Below are positions 6,485 through 14,006 of a stretch of DNA of 20,430 nt, in pieces (position 1 is the stretch's first letter; each line of letters begins with the position of its first letter). The position numbers and the translations under genes are program-made. Under the pieces are notes generated by a model. It was not told where the DNA came from. It was given only the letters and a program-made list of their open reading frames with translations, and made no database searches. This DNA is from an uncultured Bacilli bacterium (GTDB lineage: Bacteria > Bacillota_I > Bacilli_A > RF39 > UBA660): NCBI GenBank assembly GCA_944363895.1, contig CALVVP010000110.1:1-20430 (forward strand). Reading direction: 5' to 3'.

Positions 6485-6538
6485 TATATAGTAAAAGTCG
6501 GACAGAACATTGACAATGTCCGACTTTTACTATATAAT
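6485..6538 (+). promoter_or_regulatory. AbiE operon promoter within a perfect 20 bp inverted repeat
   Basis: The arms 6485-6504 and 6517-6536 are perfect reverse complements with a 12-base centre. A full-consensus promoter sits across the centre and right arm: TTGACA (6510-6515), 17-base spacer, TATAAT (6533-6538). AbiEi antitoxins are known to repress their own operon by binding inverted repeats at the promoter, so this is the expected operator. The centre contains a nested palindrome, ACATTGACAATGT. Confidence 0.8.
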
Positions 6539-6555
6539 GATATTGGTGGTGAAAT

Positions 6556-7104
6556 ATGTTGTATAGATATAATGAATTATTAAACGAAAATAAATATAAT
6601 ACTGATAAAAAAATTAAAAACGCATTAAACGAAAAAAAATTATTTAAGTTAGATTGTGGTTTTTATTCTGAAAAAAATGATTACTCTGAATTGGAATTCA
6701 TTTCTAAAAAATACAAAAATGCAGTATTTAATTCTGATAGTGCATTTTTCTATCATGGTTTAACAGATAACATTCCTAAAAAGTATTATTTGTCAACTAA
6801 AAAGAAGGCAAGAAAAATTAGAAATGATAAAGTTATTCAAACATTTATGGAAGACAAATATTTTGCTATTGGTATAACTGAAATATATTATAACAATGTT
6901 AAAATTAAAATTTATGATAAAGAGAGAATGCTAATAGAATTGGTTAGAAATAAAAATAATATAGCTTATGATATGTACAAAGAGATTATTAATAATTATA
7001 GATTGATAGTTGATAGTTTAAATTTATTAAAATTACAAAATTATCTTAATGATTTTAAAAATAAAGATAAATACTTAAAAATTATACAGGAGGAAGTTCT
7101 TTAG
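6556..7104 (+). CDS. abiEi: AbiEi-like antitoxin / autorepressor (type IV toxin-antitoxin)
   Basis: 182 residues. The N-terminal ~40 form a winged-helix-like segment (YNELLNENKYNTDKKIKNAL..., ending LDCGFYS). A segment typical of the family follows: 'FNSDSAFFYHGLTDNIPKKYYLSTKK' in positions about 57-82, split here as FNSDSAFFYHGLTD and IPKKYYLST. AbiEi proteins repress their own operon and counter the nucleotidyltransferase toxin without direct binding. The protein is on the short side for the family. The start ATG is preceded by GGTGGTG within a short leader. The stop codon overlaps the GTG start of the toxin gene, a coupling usual for such pairs. It is very rich in Lys and Asn, in line with horizontal acquisition, though the whole window is AT-rich. 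Confidence 0.78.
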   Translation: MLYRYNELLNENKYNTDKKIKNALNEKKLFKLDCGFYSEKNDYSELEFISKKYKNAVFNSDSAFFYHGLTDNIPKKYYLSTKKKARKIRNDKVIQTFMEDKYFAIGITEIYYNNVKIKIYDKERMLIELVRNKNNIAYDMYKEIINNYRLIVDSLNLLKLQNYLNDFKNKDKYLKIIQEEVL

Positions 7105-7931
7105 TGTTTAACATAAAAGATTTAGTAAATAAATATATAGATGAAGGGTACGAAGAAATTTATGCTAATGCAAAAGTTGCTCAAGATATTATACTAACAT
7201 ATTTATTTGAATCTAAATATAAAAATAATGTTACTATTAAAGGTGGTATAGTAATGTATAATTTATCTAATAATACAAGGCGAGCAACGATAGATATTGA
7301 TTTAGATTTAATAAGAATATATTTGGCAGATAATAATTTATATAATATTTTTACATCTCATAAGTTAGATGGAATTGATATCATTGTAGATAAAAAAGGC
7401 ATTACTGATTTAAAACATCAAGATTATAAAGGTAAAAGAATTCCGATAATAATACGAGATAACTATAATAATGAATTAAATACTAAAGTTGATGTTGGCA
7501 TTCATACTGAATTTGATATAAAGCAAGATGAAATTTATTTTGATACTTGTATTGATGATAAAAAATTACTATTAATGGTTAATTCAAAAGAACAAATTTT
7601 TGTGGAAAAAATTATTCCAATTATTAAGTTTGGATTGTTATCAACACGATACAAGGATTTTTATGATTTATATTGGTTAATAAAAAATGGTAATATGAAT
7701 AAAAATGAGGTTAATAAGATTTTAAACAGTAAAATATTTGAATATGGTATTAATGGTATAAATTCATTGGAAAAACTTATAAATCATATAGAGTTAGTTT
7801 TATCTAATAAAAATTATCTTAAAATAATGGATAATAGGAAAAATAACTGGTTAGATATTGGTGTAAAAGAATTAAAAGAAACTATCGTTAATTACTTAAA
7901 TACAATAGTAACAGTTTCTATAATCAAATAA
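7104..7931 (+). CDS. abiEii: AbiEii-like nucleotidyltransferase toxin (type IV toxin-antitoxin)
   Basis: 275 residues of the AbiEii/AbiGii family, DNA polymerase beta-like nucleotidyltransferases. In phage-resistance systems they cause growth arrest, and some relatives (MenT) modify tRNA acceptor ends. Visible motifs are KGG (46-48), the metal-binding DID at D64 and D66, and the later RYKDFYDLYWL with K184 and D185, which belong to the conserved KxD-type motif. The residue after GG is Ile where Thr, Ser or Ala is more usual. The start is GTG at 7104, overlapping the antitoxin stop, with AGGAGG 10 bases upstream (7088-7093). All catalytic motifs seem intact, so the toxin is probably active. 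The target in this host is unknown. Confidence 0.82.
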   Translation: MFNIKDLVNKYIDEGYEEIYANAKVAQDIILTYLFESKYKNNVTIKGGIVMYNLSNNTRRATIDIDLDLIRIYLADNNLYNIFTSHKLDGIDIIVDKKGITDLKHQDYKGKRIPIIIRDNYNNELNTKVDVGIHTEFDIKQDEIYFDTCIDDKKLLLMVNSKEQIFVEKIIPIIKFGLLSTRYKDFYDLYWLIKNGNMNKNEVNKILNSKIFEYGINGINSLEKLINHIELVLSNKNYLKIMDNRKNNWLDIGVKELKETIVNYLNTIVTVSIIK

Positions 7932-8146
7932 TAGTATAAAATAGAAAAAATATATGTTTTTTATAATAGGAAAGTCTACTTTTGTTAAATTGAAGATATA
8001 TAATTGATTGAACTATATGAAAGAAAATATTTTAGAAACTATCGTTATATGATAAAATAGTTTTATAAAATTATTAATTTTTATTATTAAAATTTAAAAG
8101 ATTAGTAATATGAAAGTTTAATTTCAATATAAAAATAGGTGAGAAT

Positions 8147-8776
8147 ATGGATTTATATGAATATGAAAATAAATTATATAACAAAGGAATAAATTATATC
8201 GGTGGTGTTGATGAAGTAGGTAGAGGTCCTTTAATTGGACCAGTTGTTGCTAGCTGTGTCGTATTACCGAAAGATTTTGTTTTAGAAGGATTAACTGATT
8301 CTAAAAAATTATCTGAAAAAAAAAGAGATAAATTTTATGACTACATTATTGAACACGCTTTAGCTTATGGAATAGGTATAGTATCACCTGAAGAAATCGA
8401 TGAAATAAATATTTATGAAGCTAGTCGTAAAGCTATGCTAATAGCCGTAGCTCAAGTAAGAGAACAAATTAATTTAGAGCACGTTTTAATCGATGCGATG
8501 CCAATTAATATCGATATTCCAACAACTAGTATTATCAAAGGGGATGCTAAAAGCATATCTATCGCAGCAGCGAGTGTAATTGCTAAAGTAACTAGAGATA
8601 AAATGATGTATGAATTAGATAAAAAATATCCAATGTATGGTTTTGCTTCCCATAAAGGATACCCCACTAAAAAACATATTGAGGCAATTCATCAATATGG
8701 TTTAATCGATGGATACCGTAAAACTTACGGTCCAGTTAAGGAGGTAATTGATGAAACCATTAATCATATCGCATAA
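8147..8776 (+). CDS. rnhB: Ribonuclease HII
   Basis: 209 residues. RNase HII removes ribonucleotides embedded in DNA and helps clear RNA primers. The N-terminal signature GVDEVGRGPLIGPV gives D22 and E23; the other metal ligands fit D116 (LIDAMP) and D151 (VTRDKMM). The conserved 'KGDAKSISIAAASVIAKV' core and 'YGFASHKGYPTKKH' substrate segment are present and intact. Length is normal. The ribosome site AGGTGAG precedes the ATG. It begins an operon: the next gene starts inside its last 26 bases. The 215 bases upstream, after the AbiE operon, hold no gene; a TATAAT at 7999-8004 has only a poor -35, so its promoter is uncertain. Confidence 0.95.
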   Translation: MDLYEYENKLYNKGINYIGGVDEVGRGPLIGPVVASCVVLPKDFVLEGLTDSKKLSEKKRDKFYDYIIEHALAYGIGIVSPEEIDEINIYEASRKAMLIAVAQVREQINLEHVLIDAMPINIDIPTTSIIKGDAKSISIAAASVIAKVTRDKMMYELDKKYPMYGFASHKGYPTKKHIEAIHQYGLIDGYRKTYGPVKEVIDETINHIA

Positions 8777-9677
8777 AGCTGATCCTGATGGGGTAACCGT
8801 AATTATTTTAGCTAAGTTAGTTTTTCAAGATTTTGATTATATTTTAGCTGATATTGAAGAAGTCGATACTTATGTTATTAATAATTTAGATAAATATGAT
8901 TTTATTTATATCACTGATTTAAATATTAGTGAAGAGTTAGCTAATAAAATCGAACAAAATTATAATAACAAAGTAAAAGTCATCGATCATCATTTAAGCA
9001 ATATCAATATGAATAAATATAGTTTTATCGATGTTGTTGATATGAGTGATGAGAAAAAAGAAAGTGGTACAAGTCTTTATTATAAGTATTTATTAAAAAA
9101 TTATAATAATGAATTATTAAATAAAGATGTAACTAAAACATTAGTTGAACATGTTAGAACCATGGATACTTATGATTTTAGTCAAACTAGTAAAGATGAA
9201 GCAAGTAAAATCGAGGTATTATTTAAAATATATGGCAAAGATAAATTTATTGATAAATTTTATAATGTAATTGTTACTAGTAATGAATTATATTCTAAAG
9301 AAGATTTAAATTTAATTAAGTTAGAAAATGAACGCATAAAAAGATATATTGAAGAAAAAACATTTATCGAAATATCTTTAGATAACAAAAGAGTAGGAGT
9401 AGTTTTTGCTGAAAGAAATATTAGTGAATTAGGAAATTATTTGATTAATAAATATGATTATTTGGATTATATAGTTTTAATTAATGTCGATAAATCGATT
9501 AGTTTTCGTGGCAAAGATAAAGTCGATTTAAGTATAATTGCTAAAAAATACAATGGTGGTGGTCACTTTAATGCTGCTGGTAGTCCATTACCTAAAAATT
9601 TAAAAGAAATTATTATTCAAGAGATATTTAAAGAAGCAATTATTATGGAGGAAAAAAATGATAGTCAAAACAGTTAA
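8751..9677 (+). CDS. DHH/DHHA1-family phosphoesterase
   Basis: 308 residues from the ATG at 8751, chosen because AAGGAGG (8738-8744) is 6 bases upstream; the TTG at 8748 is too close. DHH phosphoesterases are Mn2+-dependent and include RecJ, nanoRNases (NrnA) and cyclic-dinucleotide hydrolases. Motifs: HKADPDG with D11 and D13, TDLN with D56, DHH at 79-81, and the DHHA1 motif GGGH at 269-272 followed by FNAAG. Without a PAS, GGDEF or membrane segment it is not GdpP. It lacks RecJ-length domains, so a small-substrate nuclease such as an oligoribonuclease fits best. The substrate is not decided. It overlaps RNase HII by 26 bases and the next gene by 20. Confidence 0.85.
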   Translation: MKPLIISHKADPDGVTVIILAKLVFQDFDYILADIEEVDTYVINNLDKYDFIYITDLNISEELANKIEQNYNNKVKVIDHHLSNINMNKYSFIDVVDMSDEKKESGTSLYYKYLLKNYNNELLNKDVTKTLVEHVRTMDTYDFSQTSKDEASKIEVLFKIYGKDKFIDKFYNVIVTSNELYSKEDLNLIKLENERIKRYIEEKTFIEISLDNKRVGVVFAERNISELGNYLINKYDYLDYIVLINVDKSISFRGKDKVDLSIIAKKYNGGGHFNAAGSPLPKNLKEIIIQEIFKEAIIMEEKNDSQNS

Positions 9678-10173
9678 AGTAGGTTTTTTAGAAACAAATT
9701 GTTATATTATTAGTATTGCTAATGAATGCTTGATAATTGACCCAGGAGCTGATTACGACAAAATAATTCAGGAAATAGGTTCTTTAAAACCAATTGGTAT
9801 AATCATTACGCATTATCATTTTGATCATGTAGGTGCTTTAGAAAAGATAGAAAATAAATATAATATTCCTGTTTATGATATCAATAATTTAGAAGAAAAA
9901 GAATATACGATTGGTAAATTTAAATTTAATGTTATTTATACTAAAGGTCATCATAATACTTGCATCACCATTTATTTTAAAGATGAGAAAAAAATGTTTG
10001 TCGGTGATTTTATCTTTAAAGATGGTATTGGGCGAACTGATTTAGCAGGTGCTGATGAAGAAGAAATGATTAAATCTTTAAACAAAATAAAAAAATATCC
10101 TGATGATATAACAATTTATCCAGGACATGGTGATACAACTAATTTAGGATATGAAAATAAATATATTTGCTAA
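9658..10173 (+). CDS. Metallo-beta-lactamase-fold hydrolase (glyoxalase II-like)
   Basis: 171 residues, short for the family, which is usually about 200 or more. The fold's metal sites are all visible: THYHFDH with H52, H54, D56 and H57; a later His in KGHHNTC; Asp in MFVGDFIF; and the final His in YPGHGDT. The GRTDL segment is common in YcbL/GloB-like thioesterases, which hydrolyse S-lactoylglutathione-like thiol esters. In this genome the substrate could be another thioester or a phosphodiester. The ribosome site GGAGG (9646-9650) lies within the DHH gene, whose end overlaps by 20 bases, so translation is probably coupled. A strong terminator begins right at the stop. Confidence 0.85.
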   Translation: MIVKTVKVGFLETNCYIISIANECLIIDPGADYDKIIQEIGSLKPIGIIITHYHFDHVGALEKIENKYNIPVYDINNLEEKEYTIGKFKFNVIYTKGHHNTCITIYFKDEKKMFVGDFIFKDGIGRTDLAGADEEEMIKSLNKIKKYPDDITIYPGHGDTTNLGYENKYIC

Positions 10174-10200
10174 AACCTAGCTGATTAAATAGCTAGGTTT
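10173..10200 (+). terminator. Terminator of the rnhB-DHH-MBL operon
   Basis: Perfect 10 bp stem AAACCTAGCT (10173-10182) / AGCTAGGTTT (10191-10200) with an 8-base loop. The T-tract after it is short. It may also serve the minus-strand pseudogene that ends at 10246. Confidence 0.8.
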
Positions 10201-10245
10201 AATTAAATTGATTATTATTATGTTTATTATTTTTTACATAATTAT

Positions 10246-10484
10246 TCATGTAAGCGTCTTTTTTCTTTTATACGGTGTTTTAATATCAGTAACACCTAAT
10301 ATGTAGTCAATATTAGTATCATAGAATAATGCTAATTTAATCAAAATCTTAGTTGGGATATCATTTGTATCTGTTTCATATTGTGAATATCCTGTTTGGG
10401 AGATGTTAATAATTTTAGCTAACTGTGTTTTGTTTGCGTTAAGTCAACATCTTCCCGTAAATCTTTTAGTCTTTGATATTTCAT
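10246..10484 (-). pseudogene. Frameshifted XRE-type helix-turn-helix regulator
   Basis: From ATG at 10482-10484 (minus strand, with AGGAGGTG upstream) the frame reads MKYQRLKDLREDVDLTQTK and then stops at 10419-10421. Two phases away, the rest of a classic XRE domain continues: QLAKIINISQTGYSQYE, then IPTKILIKLALFYDTNIDYILG, to a TGA at 10246-10248. The join needs the loss of 5 bases near 10428-10440, where CAAAC and AAAAC lie side by side, suggesting a small duplication. Restored, it would be a 77-residue repressor. Either this is a recent pseudogene or a sequencing error. It faces away from the upstream palindromes, which could have been its operator. Confidence 0.82.
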
Positions 10485-10740
10485 TAGTACACCTCCTATG
10501 TTATTGTATAATCATGTTTATCAATTCCTTGGTTTTTAACTTGTTTCAAGTTAATTAATTAAAAAAACTAACAAATACTTGGTATACTACATAAAACTTT
10601 TATCTATATTAGCACTTCAAACAACTTGCAAGTTAGCAAGCTGTTTAAAACTATAATAATGTTGTATGAATTTAATCCTTAATAAAAAATAAATTGCTTT
10701 TCCTCGCTATTTTAATATATAATAATTAAAGGTGGATTTT
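10485..10740. other. Intergenic region with two related palindromes
   Basis: No gene is seen. TTAACTTG-TTT-CAAGTTAA (10536-10554) and AACTTGCAAGTT (10623-10634) share the half-site AACTTG with different spacing. They may be operators of the frameshifted repressor. A longer imperfect stem, AAACA...TGTTT, surrounds the second palindrome. A promoter for the helicase gene probably lies at the right end. Confidence 0.6.
10694..10723 (+). promoter_or_regulatory. Possible promoter of the helicase gene
   Basis: TTGCTT (10694-10699), 18-base spacer, TATAAT (10718-10723). The predicted start of transcription would fall almost on the ribosome site AAAGGTGG (10728-10735), which makes this promoter doubtful. 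Confidence 0.35.
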
Positions 10741-13194
10741 ATGTTGGCAATCGATGACTATATTTCTGTTAAAGATATAAAAAAATATAATCTCAATTAT
10801 GATGAAGTTAAAAGGCATAATGAAAAATATGTCAAACAATCTTTAATTAAATACAAAGATTATTTTGATAATATGTATAAAGGAATCGACGATAATATTT
10901 TATTGGATGAAGAACAAAGAATAGCTATTCTAACAGATGAAGACTATAATTTAATCGTCGCAGGAGCGGGTAGTGGGAAAACAACCACCATGGCTGCTAA
11001 AGTTAAATTTTTAGTTGACATAAAAAAAATTGATCCTAAGGATATTATTTTAATTTCTTATACTAATAAAGCAGTATCCGAATTAAAACAACGAATCAAC
11101 AAAGATTTTAAAATACCTGTTTTAGTGTGTACTTTTCATAAATTTGGTGTGGAAATATTAAAAACTAAAACTGATGAACATTTAAAAGTCTTAACTAATT
11201 CTTATAATTTAGTCAAAGATTATTTCGATAAAGTTTTAGGTAATGACAATAAAAAATTAAAAGAATTTTTAAAATTTTTCGTTTTTTATTTTGACATTCC
11301 TTTATTCGCTTTAAAATTTAATAGTTTAAATGACTATTTTAATTATAAAAAAAGAAATGATTATTTAACTTTAAAATCAAGATTGAATGATTATAATAAA
11401 CAAGTTATCGATGAAAGAACTAATAAACGCTATACCATTTTAGGGGAGTTTTTAAAATCTAACGAAGAAGTCATGATTGCTAATTTTTTATATTTAAATG
11501 GTATTGATTATGAATATGAAAAACCTTATCCTAAATTAGATAAAAGTAAAACTTATTTACCAGATTTTACTATTTATCAAGGAGAAAGAATATTATATTT
11601 AGAACATTTTGGATTAAATAAAAATGGTTATAATAAGTTATTTGGTTATGTTGGCAGTTTAAAATATAAATACCAAATTAATAATAAAAGAAAGATTCAT
11701 CAACTAAATAATACTACCTTAATTGAAACTTATTCTGGACCTGATTTACTAGATAATTTAAAAGAACAATTGCTTAAACATCATGTTATTTTAAAACCGA
11801 AAAACCCTAAAGAAATATATTCTAAATTAGTTGATACATCGAAAGATATTTATTATACAAGGTTTATTATTTTTTGTCTTAATTTTATTCAAGGATTTAA
11901 AGTGAAAGGATATAATAAAACCGATTTTGGTAAACTAAAAGCTATTTATCAGGATGAAAGAACTAGTATGTTTTTAAATTTTATTGAAGATGTTTATGAT
12001 TATTATCAAGAACAATTAAAAATTAATCATTATATTGACTTTGAGGATATGATTAATGAAGCCTACGAAAAATTAGATGATGTTAAACTAAGTTATAAAT
12101 ATATTATTATCGATGAATATCAAGATATCTCTCAACAAAGATTTAATTTAGCTAAAAAAATCAGTGAAGTTAGTGACGCTAAAATAATTGCCGTTGGCGA
12201 TGATTTTCAAAGTATCTTTGCTTTTGCGGGAAGTGATATATCTTTGTTTACCGAATTTAGTAAATTAATGGGTTATGCTAGTCTTTTAAAAATAACACAT
12301 ACCTACCGTAATAGTCAGCAATTAATTAACGTCGCTGGCAATTTTGTCATGAGTAATCAAAAGCAAATTAAAAAACAATTACTTTCGCCTAAAAGATTAG
12401 AAAGTCCAATTATGATTGTTGCTTATGATGATTCTAATAACAAAACTAAAAATAAAATAACTATGTTAAATAAGTGTTTAGCGGATATTCAAAAAAATTT
12501 TGGAAAAAATCAAAAAATATTATTAATTGGCCGTTATAATTTTGAAAAATATTATTTGATTAACAGTGATGATTTTTATGAAATATCACCTGATAAAATC
12601 AAATCTAATAAATTTCCTGATTTTAATATTGATTTTTTATCCGCACATTCTTCTAAAGGATTAGGATATGATCAAGTCATTATTTTAAATGGTGATGATG
12701 GAACTTATGGTTTTCCTTCACAAATCAAAGATGACCCAATTATGCAAATAATTAATGTTTTAGATAATTCCTATTTGTTTGCGGAAGAGCGAAGATTATT
12801 TTATGTGGCCTTAACTAGAACTAAAAATAAAGTCTATATTTTAACGCCGGTTAACAATCCTTCTAGTTTCATTTTAGAAATAATTAAATATGATCATGTT
12901 AAACTTTATAATAAAACAGGGATAAGACTATCTAAAAAACCGCACTTGTGTCCCAAATGTGGTTATCCTTTAGTTAGAAAATATAATAGTTTCAAAATTA
13001 ATAATTTATATATTTGTAGTAATGATAAAGAACTATGTGATTTTAAAACGAATAATTTAAAGTATAAAAAAAATATCACTAAATGTCCTAAATGTGATGG
13101 CAGTTTGATTGTCAAACATAATAAAACTAAAAATTATGATTTTATTGGTTGTACTAACTATGATAAAGGTTGTAATTATACCGAAAATATTTAA
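10741..13194 (+). CDS. UvrD/helicase IV-like superfamily 1 helicase with nuclease-like insertion and zinc ribbons
   Basis: 817 residues from ATG 10741, which has AAAGGTGG 5 bases upstream; GTG 10732 lies inside that site. Helicase motifs are intact: Walker A AGAGSGKTT (K80), DEYQDIS (458-464), GDDFQSIFAFAGS, SAHSSKGLGYDQV and FYVALTRTK. Between motifs Ia and II, residues about 240-300 carry YEYEKPY...YLPDF (D275)...LYLEHFG (E288), the pattern of a PD-(D/E)XK nuclease domain found inserted in helicase IV-like proteins. The C-terminus has two topoisomerase-type zinc ribbons, from CPKCGYPL and CPKCDGSL. It probably unwinds and perhaps cuts DNA during repair. It seems to stand alone as a transcription unit. 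The exact pathway is unknown. Confidence 0.88.
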   Translation: MLAIDDYISVKDIKKYNLNYDEVKRHNEKYVKQSLIKYKDYFDNMYKGIDDNILLDEEQRIAILTDEDYNLIVAGAGSGKTTTMAAKVKFLVDIKKIDPKDIILISYTNKAVSELKQRINKDFKIPVLVCTFHKFGVEILKTKTDEHLKVLTNSYNLVKDYFDKVLGNDNKKLKEFLKFFVFYFDIPLFALKFNSLNDYFNYKKRNDYLTLKSRLNDYNKQVIDERTNKRYTILGEFLKSNEEVMIANFLYLNGIDYEYEKPYPKLDKSKTYLPDFTIYQGERILYLEHFGLNKNGYNKLFGYVGSLKYKYQINNKRKIHQLNNTTLIETYSGPDLLDNLKEQLLKHHVILKPKNPKEIYSKLVDTSKDIYYTRFIIFCLNFIQGFKVKGYNKTDFGKLKAIYQDERTSMFLNFIEDVYDYYQEQLKINHYIDFEDMINEAYEKLDDVKLSYKYIIIDEYQDISQQRFNLAKKISEVSDAKIIAVGDDFQSIFAFAGSDISLFTEFSKLMGYASLLKITHTYRNSQQLINVAGNFVMSNQKQIKKQLLSPKRLESPIMIVAYDDSNNKTKNKITMLNKCLADIQKNFGKNQKILLIGRYNFEKYYLINSDDFYEISPDKIKSNKFPDFNIDFLSAHSSKGLGYDQVIILNGDDGTYGFPSQIKDDPIMQIINVLDNSYLFAEERRLFYVALTRTKNKVYILTPVNNPSSFILEIIKYDHVKLYNKTGIRLSKKPHLCPKCGYPLVRKYNSFKINNLYICSNDKELCDFKTNNLKYKKNITKCPKCDGSLIVKHNKTKNYDFIGCTNYDKGCNYTENI

Positions 13195-13214
13195 TACCAC
13201 ATTTTCCCATTTTT

Positions 13215-13243
13215 TTATCAAAATATCCCCACAATTTTATAAT
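13215..13243 (+). promoter_or_regulatory. Promoter of the two-component operon
   Basis: TTATCA (13215-13220), 17-base spacer, TATAAT (13238-13243). The transcript would have a leader of about 95 nt that contains two mini-frames, each with a good ribosome site. Confidence 0.6.
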
Positions 13244-13268
13244 ATACTTTAATTGTTGGAGGTGATAG

Positions 13269-13334
13269 ATGAAGAAAAAATAAGAAATTAGAAAAGAAAG
13301 AAGGTGGTATATGAATAAAAGTATGTTATACTAA
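13269..13334 (+). other. Two mini-ORFs in the leader of the two-component operon
   Basis: A ribosome site GGAGGTG precedes ATG 13269, which encodes only MKKK before TAA at 13281-13283. A second site, AAGGTGG, precedes ATG 13311, which encodes MNKSMLY before TAA at 13332-13334. They may be regulatory leader peptides or the remains of one decayed small gene: one missing base would merge the first into a longer Lys-rich frame. Confidence 0.4.
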
Positions 13335-13349
13335 AAATAGGTGATGAAA

Positions 13350-14006
13350 GTGTATAAGATTTGTTTAGTCGAAGATGAGGAATCTTTAAATAATTTGATG
13401 AAATCCTATATTGAAAAAGAAGGCTATGAAGTAGTTCAATTTTTCAAAGGGACACCTGCCTTAGAGTATATTGGCAAAGAAAAAATAGATTTATGGATTC
13501 TTGACATTATGTTGGGAGATACAGTCAGCGGTTATGACTTAATCAAGAAGATTCGGGAATTCGATAAGAATGTTCCAGTCATTTTTACTTCAGCACGAGA
13601 TCAAGACTTGGACAAAATTTTGGGTCTTGAACTAGGAAGTGATGATTATGTTACTAAACCATATTCTCCTAAAGAATTAGTTTTAAGAATAAACAACATA
13701 TTAAAAAGAGTCTATACTAATTCAAATAAAATAAAATATGAAAATTATGAAGTAGATATTGATAAAAGAATAGTAATGCACGATGGTAAAGAAATTAATT
13801 TAACTACCTTAGAATTTGATTTACTATATATGTTTTTAAAAAATATTGGTAAATCTTATAGCCGCGATGATATTTTAAATATTATTTGGGGTGAAAACTA
13901 TTTTGGTAGTGATCGTGTTGTCGACGATTTAGTTAGAAGATTAAGAAAGAAAATGCCTAAATTGCATATTAATACAATTTATGGTTTTGGTTATCGTCTA
14001 ACATGA
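13350..14006 (+). CDS. OmpR-family response regulator
   Basis: 218 residues. The GTG at 13350 is preferred because AGGTGAT (13339-13345) then has normal spacing and the protein begins (M)YKICLVEDEE like its family; the ATG at 13344 overlaps that site. The receiver domain has E8-D9, the phospho-acceptor D52 in LWILDIML, T80 and K103 in TKPYSP. The C-terminal winged helix carries LTTLEFDLLYMF and the conserved ending TIYGFGYRL. It is a DNA-binding activator or repressor controlled by the kinase encoded next, whose ATG overlaps this stop by 4 bases. The target genes cannot be told from the window. Confidence 0.93.
   Translation: MYKICLVEDEESLNNLMKSYIEKEGYEVVQFFKGTPALEYIGKEKIDLWILDIMLGDTVSGYDLIKKIREFDKNVPVIFTSARDQDLDKILGLELGSDDYVTKPYSPKELVLRINNILKRVYTNSNKIKYENYEVDIDKRIVMHDGKEINLTTLEFDLLYMFLKNIGKSYSRDDILNIIWGENYFGSDRVVDDLVRRLRKKMPKLHINTIYGFGYRLT

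Noticed and set aside
10246..10484. Programmed frameshift in the XRE gene
   Set aside because: There is no slippery heptamer of the usual type at the junction, and a shift of 5 bases is not what programmed frameshifting gives. A pseudogene or error is simpler.
10623..10650. Terminator hairpin with a T-tract
   Set aside because: The imperfect AAACA...TGTTT stem is not followed by a T-run on either strand.
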